A DNA stretch of 64,000 bases from Hyphomonas sp. CY54-11-8 (GTDB lineage: Bacteria; Pseudomonadota; Alphaproteobacteria; Caulobacterales; Hyphomonadaceae), in NCBI RefSeq assembly GCF_000682735.1, contig NZ_AWFD01000001.1, positions 62,001 through 126,000 on the forward strand. Direction: 5' to 3'. The notes under the pieces were generated by a model. That model was given only the letters and a program-made list of their open reading frames with translations. It was not told the origin of the DNA and did no database searches. Below are positions 54,700 through 63,268 of this stretch, one piece after another. Made by a program: the position numbers and the translations under genes. How positions within the stretch are numbered: position 1 is the stretch's first letter; each line of letters starts with the position of its first letter.

Positions 54700-57441
54700 A
54701 TGCAATCCACCCTGAAGGCCATTCTGGGCCCCACCAATACCGGCAAGACGCACTACGCGATTGAACGGATGACCGGCTTCGGCACCGGCATGATCGGCCT
54801 GCCGCTGCGCCTGCTGGCGCGCGAAGTCTATGACCGGGTCGTGGAGCGCAAGGGCGAAGCCGCTGCGGCGCTGATCACAGGTGAGGAGCGGATTGTTCCG
54901 TCCACGGCGCGATACTTCATCTGCACGGTCGAGGCGATGCCGGTGGAGATGCGCACGGACTTCGTGGCCATCGACGAGATCCAGCTCGCCCAGGACGAGG
55001 ATCGCGGCCACATCTTCACCGACCGCATCCTCAATTTGCGCGGCAATCACGAGACGCTGCTGCTCGGCTCCGACACGATGCGCGGCCTTCTGCGAGAGCT
55101 GAAACTGCAGGCGGAGACCGAGCCGCGCGAGCGCTTCTCGGAATTGCGCTATATCGGCCATACCAAGATCACCAAGCTGCCGAAGCGCACGGCGATTGTC
55201 GGCTTCAGTGCTGAGGAGGTTTACGCCATTGCGGAGCTGCTGCGCCGGCAGAAGGGCGGGGCGGCGGTGGTGATGGGTGCGCTCAGCCCCCGCACCCGCA
55301 ACGCGCAGGTCGAGATGTTCCAGTCCGGCGAGGTGGATTATATCGTCGCGACCGATGCCATCGGCATGGGTCTGAACCTCGATGTCGACCGGGTGGTCTT
55401 TTCCTCGCGCTCGAAATTCGACGGGCGGCGCCACCGCCCGCTGACACTGGCCGAATGCGGACAGATCGCCGGCCGGGCCGGGCGCTTCCGGCAAGACGGC
55501 GAATTCGGCGAGACGGCGGACTGTCCGCCTTTCGAAGAAGAACAATGGCGCGCCATTGAGGCCCACCGGTTCGATCCGGTGGACGCGATCCAGTGGCGCA
55601 ATTCCGATCTCGACTTCTCGTCGCTGAAATCGCTGATCCGCAGCCTGGAAAAGCCGTCGGGCAATCCGGTGCTGATCCATACGCCGCATGCGCTGGACGA
55701 ATGGGTGCTGCGTCGGATGGGGGAGGATGGCCATATCGGGCCGGATGTGTCCGGCGCCCGGCAAGTGCGCCGCCTTTGGGATCTCGCCCGCCTGCCGGAC
55801 TTCCGAAAGCTGGGGCCCGAAGGCCATGGCCGGCTCGTGCTGGGTCTTGCCGAGACGCTGATGGATCCGGATGCGCGCCTGTCTAATGCCGGCATGGAGC
55901 GGCGGCTGGACGATCTGTCCTCCACCGAGGGCGATATCGCAAAATTGCAGCAGCGCCTTGCCAGCATCCGCACATGGACGTATGCGGCCAACCGCCCCGA
56001 TTGGTTGGAGAACCCTGCTTATTGGCAGGAAAAGACCCGCACGATAGAAGACGCCTTGTCGGACGCGCTACACCAGGCGCTGACAGCAAGATTCGTGGAC
56101 CGAAGAACAACAGCGCTGCTCGCCAGCCTGAAAAAGGAAGATGCACTCGTGACTGACCTGACGCCGGAAGGCGACGTGACCGTCGAAGGCCACATCGTCG
56201 GCCGCCTGAAAGGCCTGACCTTTGAACCGGTCCTGGACGCCCGAACCCTGGAAGGCAAGGCTGTGCGCGGCGCGGCCGCGGCTGCCATCCGCCCGATGCT
56301 GCTTCAACGCCTCGGCCAGATTGCGGGGGCGGCGTCGGATGCGTTCACGCTGGCTGATGATGGCTCGATCGTACATGGCGGCGCCGCTGTGGCGCGCCTG
56401 TCGAAAGGCGCAAGCTGGATGACCCCGCGTGTCGACCTGGTCGGCGCGACCGAGACAGAACCACACGACCGCGAACCGGCCCGTGCCCGGATCGAGGAAT
56501 GGCTACGCAGCGAAATCGCGCGCGTCCTGCCGGTCCACTGGAAACTCTCCGAGGAGAAATCCGGCGAGACGCTGGATGGCCTGCCGCGCGGCCTCGCTTT
56601 CCGTGTGCTCGAAAGCGGCGCGGCGGTGGACCTGCGGGGTGACGACCAGTCCGTCCGCCTGACCCCGGAACAGCGCGAAGCCCTGAAAGGCATCGGCATC
56701 CGCGCCGGCCGTGTCGCCGCCCATGTGCCGGATGCGCAAAAGCCTGCTGCCCAGCGCATGATCGCCATCCTGCGCGCCGTGTTTGCCGACGAAGCCTTCC
56801 CGCTCGCGCCGGAAGGGGCTGGATCGTTTGCGCTGGACGGCACCTGGCCGGAAGAGGCGCTCGCCGCCAACGGCTATCTCCGCTTCGGCAAACGCGCCGT
56901 GCGGGCAGATCTCGCCGAGCGTCTCGGCTGGGAACTGTCCAAACGCCGCCGTGAGGCCGGCAAGAACGCATTCGCCATCCCGATCGATCTGGCATCCGTC
57001 GTGTCCTGTCCGGCCGATGACTGGCCGGCCGTGCTGAAAGGCTTCGGCCTTGCCCCGGCTGAGAAGGACCCGGAAACCGGTGCCGTGACGCTCTGGCGCT
57101 ATGGCGCCCGCTCGCGCCCTGAAGAGGGCGGTGGCCGCCCGCCGCGCCGTGAAGGCGGGCATGGGCAAGGTAAACGCTCGGACAATCGTGGCGGCGGAAA
57201 AGGCGGTCCCCGCCCGGGCGGCAAGGGCGGTTCACCGCGCCGGTCTGCCCCGCAAAGCCGCCAGCCGGATCCGAACAGCCCCTTCGCTGCGCTGGCCGCC
57301 CTGTTGCCGCCGGAACCGCCGCCGAAAAAGAAGCGCAAGCCCAAGAAAAAGGGCGGCGCGAAACAGGGATCTGCCGGTGGACCGGCTGGAAATGACGCTG
57401 CTGGATCAAAAGGCGGTTTCACTTACACGCCGTTCAGCTGA
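54700..57441 (+). CDS. Suv3-like SF2 RNA helicase
   Basis: 913-residue ATP-dependent helicase like the bacterial and mitochondrial Suv3 family. It begins with Walker A GPTNTGKT (residues 10-17) in the family-specific opening AILGPTNTGKTHYAIERM, has DEIQ as motif II, and ATDAIGMGLNLD and QIAGRAGRF as motifs V and VI. After the core come a long C-terminal region and a disordered Gly/Arg/Lys-rich tail. ATG 54700 is used because the P-loop follows at once. It precedes S4, TerB-like, FdxA and CarD genes. Confidence 0.94.
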   Translation: MQSTLKAILGPTNTGKTHYAIERMTGFGTGMIGLPLRLLAREVYDRVVERKGEAAAALITGEERIVPSTARYFICTVEAMPVEMRTDFVAIDEIQLAQDEDRGHIFTDRILNLRGNHETLLLGSDTMRGLLRELKLQAETEPRERFSELRYIGHTKITKLPKRTAIVGFSAEEVYAIAELLRRQKGGAAVVMGALSPRTRNAQVEMFQSGEVDYIVATDAIGMGLNLDVDRVVFSSRSKFDGRRHRPLTLAECGQIAGRAGRFRQDGEFGETADCPPFEEEQWRAIEAHRFDPVDAIQWRNSDLDFSSLKSLIRSLEKPSGNPVLIHTPHALDEWVLRRMGEDGHIGPDVSGARQVRRLWDLARLPDFRKLGPEGHGRLVLGLAETLMDPDARLSNAGMERRLDDLSSTEGDIAKLQQRLASIRTWTYAANRPDWLENPAYWQEKTRTIEDALSDALHQALTARFVDRRTTALLASLKKEDALVTDLTPEGDVTVEGHIVGRLKGLTFEPVLDARTLEGKAVRGAAAAAIRPMLLQRLGQIAGAASDAFTLADDGSIVHGGAAVARLSKGASWMTPRVDLVGATETEPHDREPARARIEEWLRSEIARVLPVHWKLSEEKSGETLDGLPRGLAFRVLESGAAVDLRGDDQSVRLTPEQREALKGIGIRAGRVAAHVPDAQKPAAQRMIAILRAVFADEAFPLAPEGAGSFALDGTWPEEALAANGYLRFGKRAVRADLAERLGWELSKRRREAGKNAFAIPIDLASVVSCPADDWPAVLKGFGLAPAEKDPETGAVTLWRYGARSRPEEGGGRPPRREGGHGQGKRSDNRGGGKGGPRPGGKGGSPRRSAPQSRQPDPNSPFAALAALLPPEPPPKKKRKPKKKGGAKQGSAGGPAGNDAAGSKGGFTYTPFS

Positions 57442-57449
57442 GCGCGCGC

Positions 57450-57734
57450 ATGGACGACACGCTGCGCCTTGATGTCTGGCTGTGGCGGGCGCGCTTTTTC
57501 AAGACACGGTCCCTGGCAGCCGGCCATGTGCGTGGACGCGGGGTGCGCCTGTCGCACAACGGACAGACCCGCCGGATCGACAAACCGGGCCAGGTGATCA
57601 CACCGGGTGATGTTGTAACCATTGCGCGTGGGGCGCATATAACCAGCGTTGAGATCCTCGAGCTCGGCACACGGCGTGGCCCGCCTGCCGAAGCCCAGGC
57701 GCTCTACAGATTGTTGGAAGGCGGACCTGAATGA
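57450..57734 (+). CDS. S4-domain RNA-binding protein (Hsp15-like)
   Basis: 94-residue S4-domain protein, LRLDVWLWRARFFKTRSLA giving the S4 RNA-binding helices. It resembles Hsp15 (HslR), which binds stalled 50S subunits, but is shorter. It lies 8 bases after the helicase gene and its stop overlaps the next gene's start (ATGA, 57731-57734). Together they form a translation-linked operon with the helicase. Confidence 0.9.
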   Translation: MDDTLRLDVWLWRARFFKTRSLAAGHVRGRGVRLSHNGQTRRIDKPGQVITPGDVVTIARGAHITSVEILELGTRRGPPAEAQALYRLLEGGPE

Positions 57735-58168
57735 ATATTCTCCGAAATCTCTTCCGGTCCCGCACGCCGGCTGAGCGCGACATGGATCCGAAACTGGCGG
57801 CAGCTGCGCTTCTGGTCGAAGCGGCCCTGGTCGATGGCGTATATGTGAACATCGAAAGCGACATGATCGCGGAGATTCTGCTGGACGCCTTCGATCTGGA
57901 AGCCGAGCAGGTGGATGAGCTGATTTCCGAAGGCGAAACCCTCGCCGAAGAAGCCGTCGATTCCTTCAATTTTACTCGCCACGTAAAAAAACTTCCCATG
58001 GAAACAAGGGTGTCCGTGATCGAGGGGCTCTACCGCGTAGCCCTTTCCGACGGCGAACGGTCTGACGAGGAGGATGCCTTCATCCGCCATGTCGCCTCGC
58101 TCCTTTATGTCGACGATGTAGCCCGCGCAGGCGCCCGCCAGCGCGCCGAGGCCCGTCGCACTGCGTAA
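57731..58168 (+). CDS. TerB-family protein
   Basis: 145-residue all-helical protein of the TerB tellurite-resistance family: LAAAALLVEAALVDGVYVNIESDMI and LYRVALSDGERSDEEDAFIRHVASLLYV give the paired DG-containing helical repeats that often bind metal. No other ter gene is nearby, so a tellurite role is unlikely here. Its start overlaps the S4 gene. Confidence 0.85.
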   Translation: MNILRNLFRSRTPAERDMDPKLAAAALLVEAALVDGVYVNIESDMIAEILLDAFDLEAEQVDELISEGETLAEEAVDSFNFTRHVKKLPMETRVSVIEGLYRVALSDGERSDEEDAFIRHVASLLYVDDVARAGARQRAEARRTA

Positions 58169-58261
58169 AGCTAAACACACCGTGCAGGACGCCGCATTGA
58201 CAGGGCCCGCTACGCGCGCCATTTCGCCCCTGCAAAAATCCTCTGAAGAGGCCTCCCGCCC

Positions 58262-58603
58262 ATGACCTATATCGTTGTCGACGCCTGTATCCGCTGCAAA
58301 TACATGGATTGCGTCGAGGTTTGCCCCGTCGATTGCTTCTATGAAGGCGAGAACATGCTCGTCATCCATCCGGAAGAATGTATCGACTGCGGCGTGTGTG
58401 AGCCGGAATGCCCGGTCGAGGCGATCAAGCCCGACACGGAGGACGATCCGGACGGCAAGTGGCTGAAACTCAATTCCGAGTATTCGAAGACCTGGCCAAA
58501 CATCACGCGAATGAAAGAGCCGCCGGCGGACCGTGAAGAGTTTGCGCAGGAAACTGGTAAACTTGAGAAATACTTCAGTGCCAATCCGGGGGCCGGAGAC
58601 TGA
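58262..58603 (+). CDS. fdxA: Ferredoxin FdxA (3Fe-4S/4Fe-4S)
   Basis: 113-residue ferredoxin of the 7Fe FdxA type. Cysteines C9, C12, C17, C21, C40, C43, C46 and C50 form the cluster motifs, with a long C-terminal extension to 113 residues, typical of the aerobic FdxA family. An upstream TTGACA (58197-58202) has only a weak -10. CarD follows 251 bases away. Role is electron transfer; the partner is not visible. Confidence 0.93.
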   Translation: MTYIVVDACIRCKYMDCVEVCPVDCFYEGENMLVIHPEECIDCGVCEPECPVEAIKPDTEDDPDGKWLKLNSEYSKTWPNITRMKEPPADREEFAQETGKLEKYFSANPGAGD

Positions 58604-58652
58604 CCGGCTGATCCCTCCGGGGGCGCTGCAACTGCTGCAGGACTGAGGAAAA

Positions 58653-58695
58653 GTTAACGATTTCCGGCGCTTCGTTAACTTCATACATGGTTAAC
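58653..58695. repeat. Three GTTAAC palindromes before carD
   Basis: Exact GTTAAC hexamers at 58653-58658, 58674-58679 and 58690-58695. The third, read on the minus strand, continues as TTAACCAT (58687-58694), matching a CtrA half site. They lie just upstream of the probable carD promoter. Confidence 0.55.
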
Positions 58696-58710
58696 GGTTG
58701 CGCAGACCTG

Positions 58711-58739
58711 TTGAAAAAGCTGCAGATTTGTGATACTGT
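58711..58739 (+). promoter_or_regulatory. Probable carD promoter
   Basis: TTGAAA at 58711-58716, a 17-base spacer and TACTGT at 58734-58739. Transcription would start near 58746, giving a leader of about 109 bases. The last GTTAAC lies 16 bases before the -35. Confidence 0.5.
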
Positions 58740-58854
58740 TCAGACTTGAGCAATAAATGAAAAGAGCTGCGACTTCCTAACTCAGACCGTACATATAGCG
58801 GACTGGGGTGGGTTTCTTCGGCTCTTATACGCGTAGAAAAGGGCGATAACCGAC

Positions 58855-59376
58855 ATGGCGAAAAAAACAGATGCCTCACTGACGTTCGGGGTGGGTCAAA
58901 GCGTCGTTTACCCGGCACACGGGGTCGGCAAGATCACCGGGGTAGAGAAGCAGACTGTCGCCGGGATGGAACTGGAAGTTTACGTCGTCGCCTTCGATCA
59001 GGACAAAATGATCCTGCGCGTGCCGACCAATCGCGCCGAAGCCTCCGGTATGCGCGCGCTGGCCGGCTCCAAGCTGGTTGACGATGCCCTCAAGACGCTG
59101 GGCGGCAAGGCCCGCATCAAACGCACCATGTGGTCGCGCCGAGCCCAGGAATATGAAGCCAAGATCAATTCCGGCGACCTGATCTCGATCGCTGAAGTCG
59201 TGCGCGACCTGCACCGCGGCGAAGACCAGCCGGAACAGTCCTACTCCGAGCGCCAGCTCTATGAGAGCGCGCTGGACCGTATGGCCCGTGAACTGGCCGC
59301 CGTCGAAAATATCGACAAGGGCGACGCCATGGAAAAGCTGGCCAAATCGCTGGCCAAGAAAAAAGTGGCCGCCTAA
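58855..59376 (+). CDS. carD: CarD-family transcriptional regulator (CdnL)
   Basis: 173-residue RNA polymerase-binding protein that stabilises open promoter complexes, chiefly at rRNA and ribosomal promoters. The N-terminal Tudor-like domain (FGVGQSVVYPAHGVGKITGVEKQ) binds the RNA polymerase beta subunit, and the C-terminal helical domain (MWSRRAQEYEAKINSGDLISIAEVVRDL) binds DNA. It ends a cluster of RNA-metabolism genes. Confidence 0.94.
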   Translation: MAKKTDASLTFGVGQSVVYPAHGVGKITGVEKQTVAGMELEVYVVAFDQDKMILRVPTNRAEASGMRALAGSKLVDDALKTLGGKARIKRTMWSRRAQEYEAKINSGDLISIAEVVRDLHRGEDQPEQSYSERQLYESALDRMARELAAVENIDKGDAMEKLAKSLAKKKVAA

Positions 59377-59405
59377 GCGACCACTTTACAGAATTCATCA
59401 TGCAG

Positions 59406-59443
59406 AAACCCTCGCGAAGCTCCGGCTTTGCGGGGGTTTTTTC
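59406..59443 (+). terminator. Intrinsic terminator after carD
   Basis: AACCCTCGC pairs with GCGGGGGTT (one G-U wobble), with an inner AAGC/GCTT stem, followed by TTTTTT. It overlaps the end of the convergent membrane-protein gene at 59443. Confidence 0.88.
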
Positions 59444-60015
59444 TATGCGGCAGCGGCTTTGGCTTTCGCCCGGCCGGAATCGACGATCACGATCGCAGCC
59501 GTGATGAGATAGGCGGCCACAACGACCAGCGGCAGCAGGGTGTAGCGCCCCTCCGGCACGAACCACCAGACCATGAACACGGCGACGGCGCGGACCAGGG
59601 CATGGTTCATGTAGAGCCAGGTGCGGTTGTAGCTCCAGCCGATCACAGGGAAGTGGAGGGAGAGACCGACCGCCAGGATCAGCGGGAAGAGATCCTTCGC
59701 GGTCCAGAGGGCCCCGATCGCCATGGGCCAGAACAGCAGCATGGCGATGAAGGCCGGCAGCAGCACGCTGGTGACCGGCGAGCGGTCCTTCAGGAAATTG
59801 TTTCCGAAGATCGCGCCATACATCACGGCGAGGGGGAAGATCGTACCGCTGCCGAACAGGGCGATGGGAAACCAGAAGCGCAGCTCCAGCAGGTACCCGG
59901 CCGCGGCGAGACCGGCCCAATAGGTCGCCCCAGCCAGTAGCACGGGGAATCCGCCCCGCAGCCGTACATAGCTTGCCTCGCGCGCATCGCGCAGCGCGGT
60001 TTCCAGATCGCTCAT
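59443..60015 (-). CDS. Integral membrane protein of unknown function
   Basis: 190-residue protein with about five or six membrane helices, including FWFPIALFGSGTIFPLAVMY and AVAVFMVWWFVP. The WSYNRTWLYMNHA segment between helices resembles a small DUF7010-like family, an uncertain match. ATG 60015 (MSDLETAL) has AGGAAA upstream. It is convergent with carD, and its start region faces TTAAC repeats at 60124-60187. Confidence 0.7.
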   Translation of the reverse strand: MSDLETALRDAREASYVRLRGGFPVLLAGATYWAGLAAAGYLLELRFWFPIALFGSGTIFPLAVMYGAIFGNNFLKDRSPVTSVLLPAFIAMLLFWPMAIGALWTAKDLFPLILAVGLSLHFPVIGWSYNRTWLYMNHALVRAVAVFMVWWFVPEGRYTLLPLVVVAAYLITAAIVIVDSGRAKAKAAAA

Positions 60016-60304
60016 AAAGGTATTTCCTGTCTTGCTGGCTCCGCCTGGCGGGGCTGTTTTTCTTTTTAAGGCCCCCAATTCGGTATGATAGACCGTCAAT
60101 TCAAGGTGTATTTCGAGGGAAACTTAACCGCAACACGCCCGGCATTAACGAAGCCGGGCTGCTCGCCATTTCCTGTTAACCTTAACGAAAACCTGAAGGC
60201 GCACTCTTTTCTCCGTCGCCGGACATTCCGGTGACCCTTGGGTTGATCCCGGAAAGTACGGAGAAAACTCCGGCTGAAGGGAAAATGGGTGACAGGAGAA
60301 CGAG

Positions 60305-60574
60305 ATGCCCTATTCAGATATGCCTTTGCCGCCAGGAGCCCTGCTGGGCGCTGATGCCTGCGCAGAAGACCTTTATCAGGCTGGCCTTGTCTGCGCCGCC
60401 GGGATCGATGCCGACATCGATCTGGTCGCCGCACACAAATGGTTCAACCTCGCCGCATCGCGCGGACATGAGGAAGCCAAGTTCCAGCGCCAGGAAATGG
60501 CCGAGCTTCTGACTTCGGAAGAAGTGAAGATCGCCCTGTCCGCCGCACGCGACTGGCTGAAACTCGCCCACTAA
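60305..60574 (+). CDS. Short Sel1-like repeat protein
   Basis: 89-residue protein with one Sel1/TPR-like repeat (DLVAAHKWFNLAASRGHEEA, residues about 39-58) and flanking helices. AGGAG lies 6 bases upstream. Sel1 repeats are protein-binding modules; a single repeat is too little for function. It follows an about 290-base intergenic region with several TTAAC motifs. Confidence 0.75.
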   Translation: MPYSDMPLPPGALLGADACAEDLYQAGLVCAAGIDADIDLVAAHKWFNLAASRGHEEAKFQRQEMAELLTSEEVKIALSAARDWLKLAH

Positions 60575-60580
60575 GACCCG

Positions 60581-60837
60581 TTCGGGCAGAGAGGGGCGGC
60601 AAACACCCCCGATGGCTGAGTGGCTCTTCTCGGCTGCTGCGTGACGCATGTCCGCCGCATAGGGACGTATGCGGACGGTGGGTGTCGCTGGCGACTGCCG
60701 GATCTGGCCCGGAAAGCGATTAGGCTCCGGCATGCCTGCAGGGAAGCAGGACACACCGGAGACCGTTCAAAATGCAGCAGGCTGCAAATAATTGCCGGGG
60801 CCGTGGGGATGGAACGCCGGCAAAAGGGTGGGCGGCG
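60581..60837. other. Structured intergenic region, possible non-coding RNA
   Basis: About 260 bases with no gene. Several hairpins can be drawn on the plus strand: CGCATA/TATGCG (60656-60672), GTCG/CGAC (60684-60695), TGCCGG/CCGGCA (60696-60733), CCTGC/GCAGG (60735-60750) and a longer pairing GGTG..TGT with ACACACC enclosing the last four. It does not match a class I recognise. It may be a folded leader, an RNA gene or chance. Confidence 0.35.
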
Positions 60838-61245
60838 TTACGAACTCGCCGCGCGGCTGGCCTGGAACCCGGTTTTCTTCTGGGTCGGCCGGAGAAGGAA
60901 ATAGAGGAACGCGGCGATGAAGCCCAAATCCATCAGCACGATCAGTGTCGTGGTGAAGGGAATGGTGCCGTGGTACCAGTCCGGCAGGTAGACATAGGCA
61001 ATGCCCAGCTTGCCGAGCAGGCCCGCCCACACAACCGGGCGGTAGCGCTTGGGGTCCCCGCCGACAATCGCGTAAACGACACCGAAACAGAGCACGAGCG
61101 CGCCGGTCACTTTCATGAGTGCCGGATCGACCGCTTCTACCGTGCCGGTCATGGCGACCATCGTCTCCGGAGAGATGAAAAGTGGCGCGCCGATTGCAAA
61201 ATTGAAGAAGGCTGCGGTCCAGAAAAAGATCTGCCAGTCTTTCAT
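60838..61245 (-). CDS. Small membrane protein of unknown function
   Basis: 135-residue protein with about four membrane helices (IFFWTAAFFNFAIGAPLFI, GALVLCFGVVYAIVGG, VVWAGLLGKLGIAYVYL and LIVLMDLGFIAAFLYFLL). ATG 61245 (MKDWQIFF) has GGGAG 6 bases upstream and is preferred over an in-frame start at 61374 that would give a non-hydrophobic N terminus. No family is recognised. Confidence 0.75.
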   Translation of the reverse strand: MKDWQIFFWTAAFFNFAIGAPLFISPETMVAMTGTVEAVDPALMKVTGALVLCFGVVYAIVGGDPKRYRPVVWAGLLGKLGIAYVYLPDWYHGTIPFTTTLIVLMDLGFIAAFLYFLLRPTQKKTGFQASRAASS

Positions 61246-61570
61246 GTTCGTCTCCCTCTGCGGCGTAACGGACGGATCCGGACCCGCCGCTTCTCTGAAC
61301 ATTACCCCCAGAATTCCCCGGAAACCTTTATGGCTGTTTTCGCCGATCGATCGAATTGATCGGAACAGCACCAATTTGCTGGGTTTTTCTCATTATATAC
61401 GTGTGCGGAGTGGCAGAATGGCCACGCCCGACAGCAATCTGGTGTGCTTTGTGCCGTTCAAGTTACACATGCGGTAACCTTGATCCTGGTAACAGACGGC
61501 AGGTCTCCCCGTTCCAGACCGGGACGCGGCCGCCGGGGAGCGCCTGTCTCCCCGCGGCACAATCCCGGCC
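61246..61570. other. Non-coding region between a membrane-protein gene and the acyl-CoA synthetase gene
   Basis: About 325 bases with no gene found. It includes TATATA around 61394, a tRNA-like GCGGAGTGGCAGAATGG run that does not fold into a proper cloverleaf, and an exact GC-rich hairpin CGGGGAG/CTCCCCG at 61534-61554 near the end of the synthetase gene. Confidence 0.5.
61534..61554. terminator. GC-rich hairpin at the 3' end of the acyl-CoA synthetase gene
   Basis: CGGGGAG (61534-61540) and CTCCCCG (61548-61554) pair exactly with a 7-nt loop. There is no T tract in the minus-strand direction, so its termination role is doubtful. Confidence 0.35.
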
Positions 61571-63139
61571 TCAGCCGATCCGTCGATCCATGTCTTTCCA
61601 GTAGGGTTCTCTCAGATCCTTGCGCAGGATCTTGCCCGAGGGATTGCGGGGCAGGGTCTCGATGATATCGACCGACTTCGGACATTTGTATCCGGCGATG
61701 CGTTCCTTCGCCCAGGCGATCACGCTTTCCGCCGTTGGGGTCTCGCCCGGCTTCGGCACCACGATGGCCTTGACCGCTTCGCCCCATTTCTCGTCCGGCA
61801 CGCCGATCACGGCGACATCCGCGACGGCCGGGTGGCCGAAGATCGCATTCTCGACTTCCGCCGGATAGACGTTCTCCCCGCCGGACACGATCATGTCCTT
61901 CACGCGGTCGTGGATGTAGAGGAAGCCATCTTCGTCGAAATAGCCCGCATCGCCGGTATGGAAGAAGCCGTCGCGGATCGCCTCTTCGGTCGCCTCCGGA
62001 CGGTTCCAGTATCCCTTCATGACGAAGCCCGCCTTGATGACGATCTCGCCGACTTCGCCAGTGGGCACCGGCGCGCCGGTCTCGTCCACGCAGCGGATCA
62101 CGGCGCCTGGATAGGCAACGCCGCAGGAGCGTAGCTTGCCCCAACTGGGGTCATGCGCTTCCGGCGGCAGGAAGGTCGCCGCGCCGACCGTTTCCGTCAG
62201 GCCATAGAGCTGGGTGAAATTGGCACCCGTGATTTCCTTCGCTTCCAGCAGCAGGCTCTCTGCAATGGGGGAGGCGCCGTAGAAGATCTGCTTCATCCTG
62301 CTCCAGTCGATCTCGCGCACATTCGGCTGCTGGGTCAGCATCAGGATGACTGCAGGCACCCAGAAGGCATGCATGATCTCCTGCTCTTCGATCAGGCTGA
62401 GGATGACCTGCGGATCGATTTCGCGCAGCACGACGGTTTTTGCGCCCTGGATCGTGGCAAGCAGGCCGATGTTGACACCCGCCACATGGAAAAGCGGCAT
62501 GGCGTTCATGACGGCTTCGCCGACGCCGTAAGTTGACCATTCCAGCCTGCTGGCCTGTTCGAACATGGAGCGGTAATTGGCATTGGTCAGCTGCACGCCC
62601 TTGGGCAGGCCGGTCGTGCCGGACGTGTAGAGCTGGATCACGTCATCTTCCGGCTTTGGCGTCAGGCCGGGCAGGGCGGCGCTCTGGCTGTCGCGCCACT
62701 CGCGATAGTCCGGCCATTCGGGGTGGCCGCCATCGACGGCGATGATCTGCACTAGGTCCGGCAGCTCGGCGCGGATCTGCTCGGCCATTTCGTAGAAATC
62801 GCGGCCGACGAACAGCACCTTCGCCCTGGCATCTGACAGGATGAACTTCACTTCCGGCGCAGCGAGGCGTGTGTTCACCGCGGTCATCACGGCGCGGGCC
62901 TTCGCCGCGCCGTACAGCATCTCATAATATTGTGATGTGTTCTTTCCGAGGTACCCCACGCGGTCGTCCGGTTCCACGCCCAGCGCGACGAGGCCATTGG
63001 CGACCTGGTTGGAATAGATATCCAGCTGGCGATAGGTCGTCGTCTCGCCTTCGAACCAGAAGGCTGTGTCTTCAGGGCGCATCTGGGCCTGCACACGCGG
63101 GACATCCGCCAGAAAAGGCATTGCCTCTGTGTCGATCAT
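61571..63139 (-). CDS. Acyl-CoA synthetase (AMP-forming; long-chain fatty-acid-CoA ligase type)
   Basis: 522-residue adenylate-forming enzyme that activates a carboxylic acid to acyl-CoA. The ATP-binding P-loop YTSGTTGLPKG is at 171-181; other family motifs include TGDAGYF (about 400) and the C-terminal hinge region with lysine NPSGKILR. Start 63139 has GGAGGA 5 bases upstream; a start at 63154 (MPEEP) would overlap this site. It could feed the acyl-CoA enzymes found elsewhere in this window. Substrate is not determinable. Confidence 0.92.
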   Translation of the reverse strand: MIDTEAMPFLADVPRVQAQMRPEDTAFWFEGETTTYRQLDIYSNQVANGLVALGVEPDDRVGYLGKNTSQYYEMLYGAAKARAVMTAVNTRLAAPEVKFILSDARAKVLFVGRDFYEMAEQIRAELPDLVQIIAVDGGHPEWPDYREWRDSQSAALPGLTPKPEDDVIQLYTSGTTGLPKGVQLTNANYRSMFEQASRLEWSTYGVGEAVMNAMPLFHVAGVNIGLLATIQGAKTVVLREIDPQVILSLIEEQEIMHAFWVPAVILMLTQQPNVREIDWSRMKQIFYGASPIAESLLLEAKEITGANFTQLYGLTETVGAATFLPPEAHDPSWGKLRSCGVAYPGAVIRCVDETGAPVPTGEVGEIVIKAGFVMKGYWNRPEATEEAIRDGFFHTGDAGYFDEDGFLYIHDRVKDMIVSGGENVYPAEVENAIFGHPAVADVAVIGVPDEKWGEAVKAIVVPKPGETPTAESVIAWAKERIAGYKCPKSVDIIETLPRNPSGKILRKDLREPYWKDMDRRIG

Positions 63140-63268
63140 GGGTTCCTCCGGCATGTCTTTTTATCGGGCCTGACTGTAGTCGCTTCTGGCTATATGTCAG
63201 CCCATCACTGCTTTGCAGCTGCAGGCGGAACCCTTGCGGTCCGCCTGCGTTTACGGCACTTGATGCCC

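Noticed and set aside
57731-58168. Tellurite-resistance island suggested by the TerB-family gene
   Set aside because: No terA, terC, terD or other ter gene is nearby; a lone TerB-type domain is common outside resistance clusters.
60696-60765. Riboswitch-like segments (AGGGAA, GGAGACC) in the structured region
   Set aside because: They recall cobalamin riboswitch pieces but are in the wrong order and spacing, and no GCCACTG core or cobalamin gene is downstream.
61398-61475. tRNA-like sequence (GCGGAGTGGCAGAATGG start and a GTTCAAGT near the end)
   Set aside because: The T loop matches TTCRANY, but the flanking bases do not form a T stem and no 5-bp anticodon stem can be drawn. I treat it as chance or decayed sequence.
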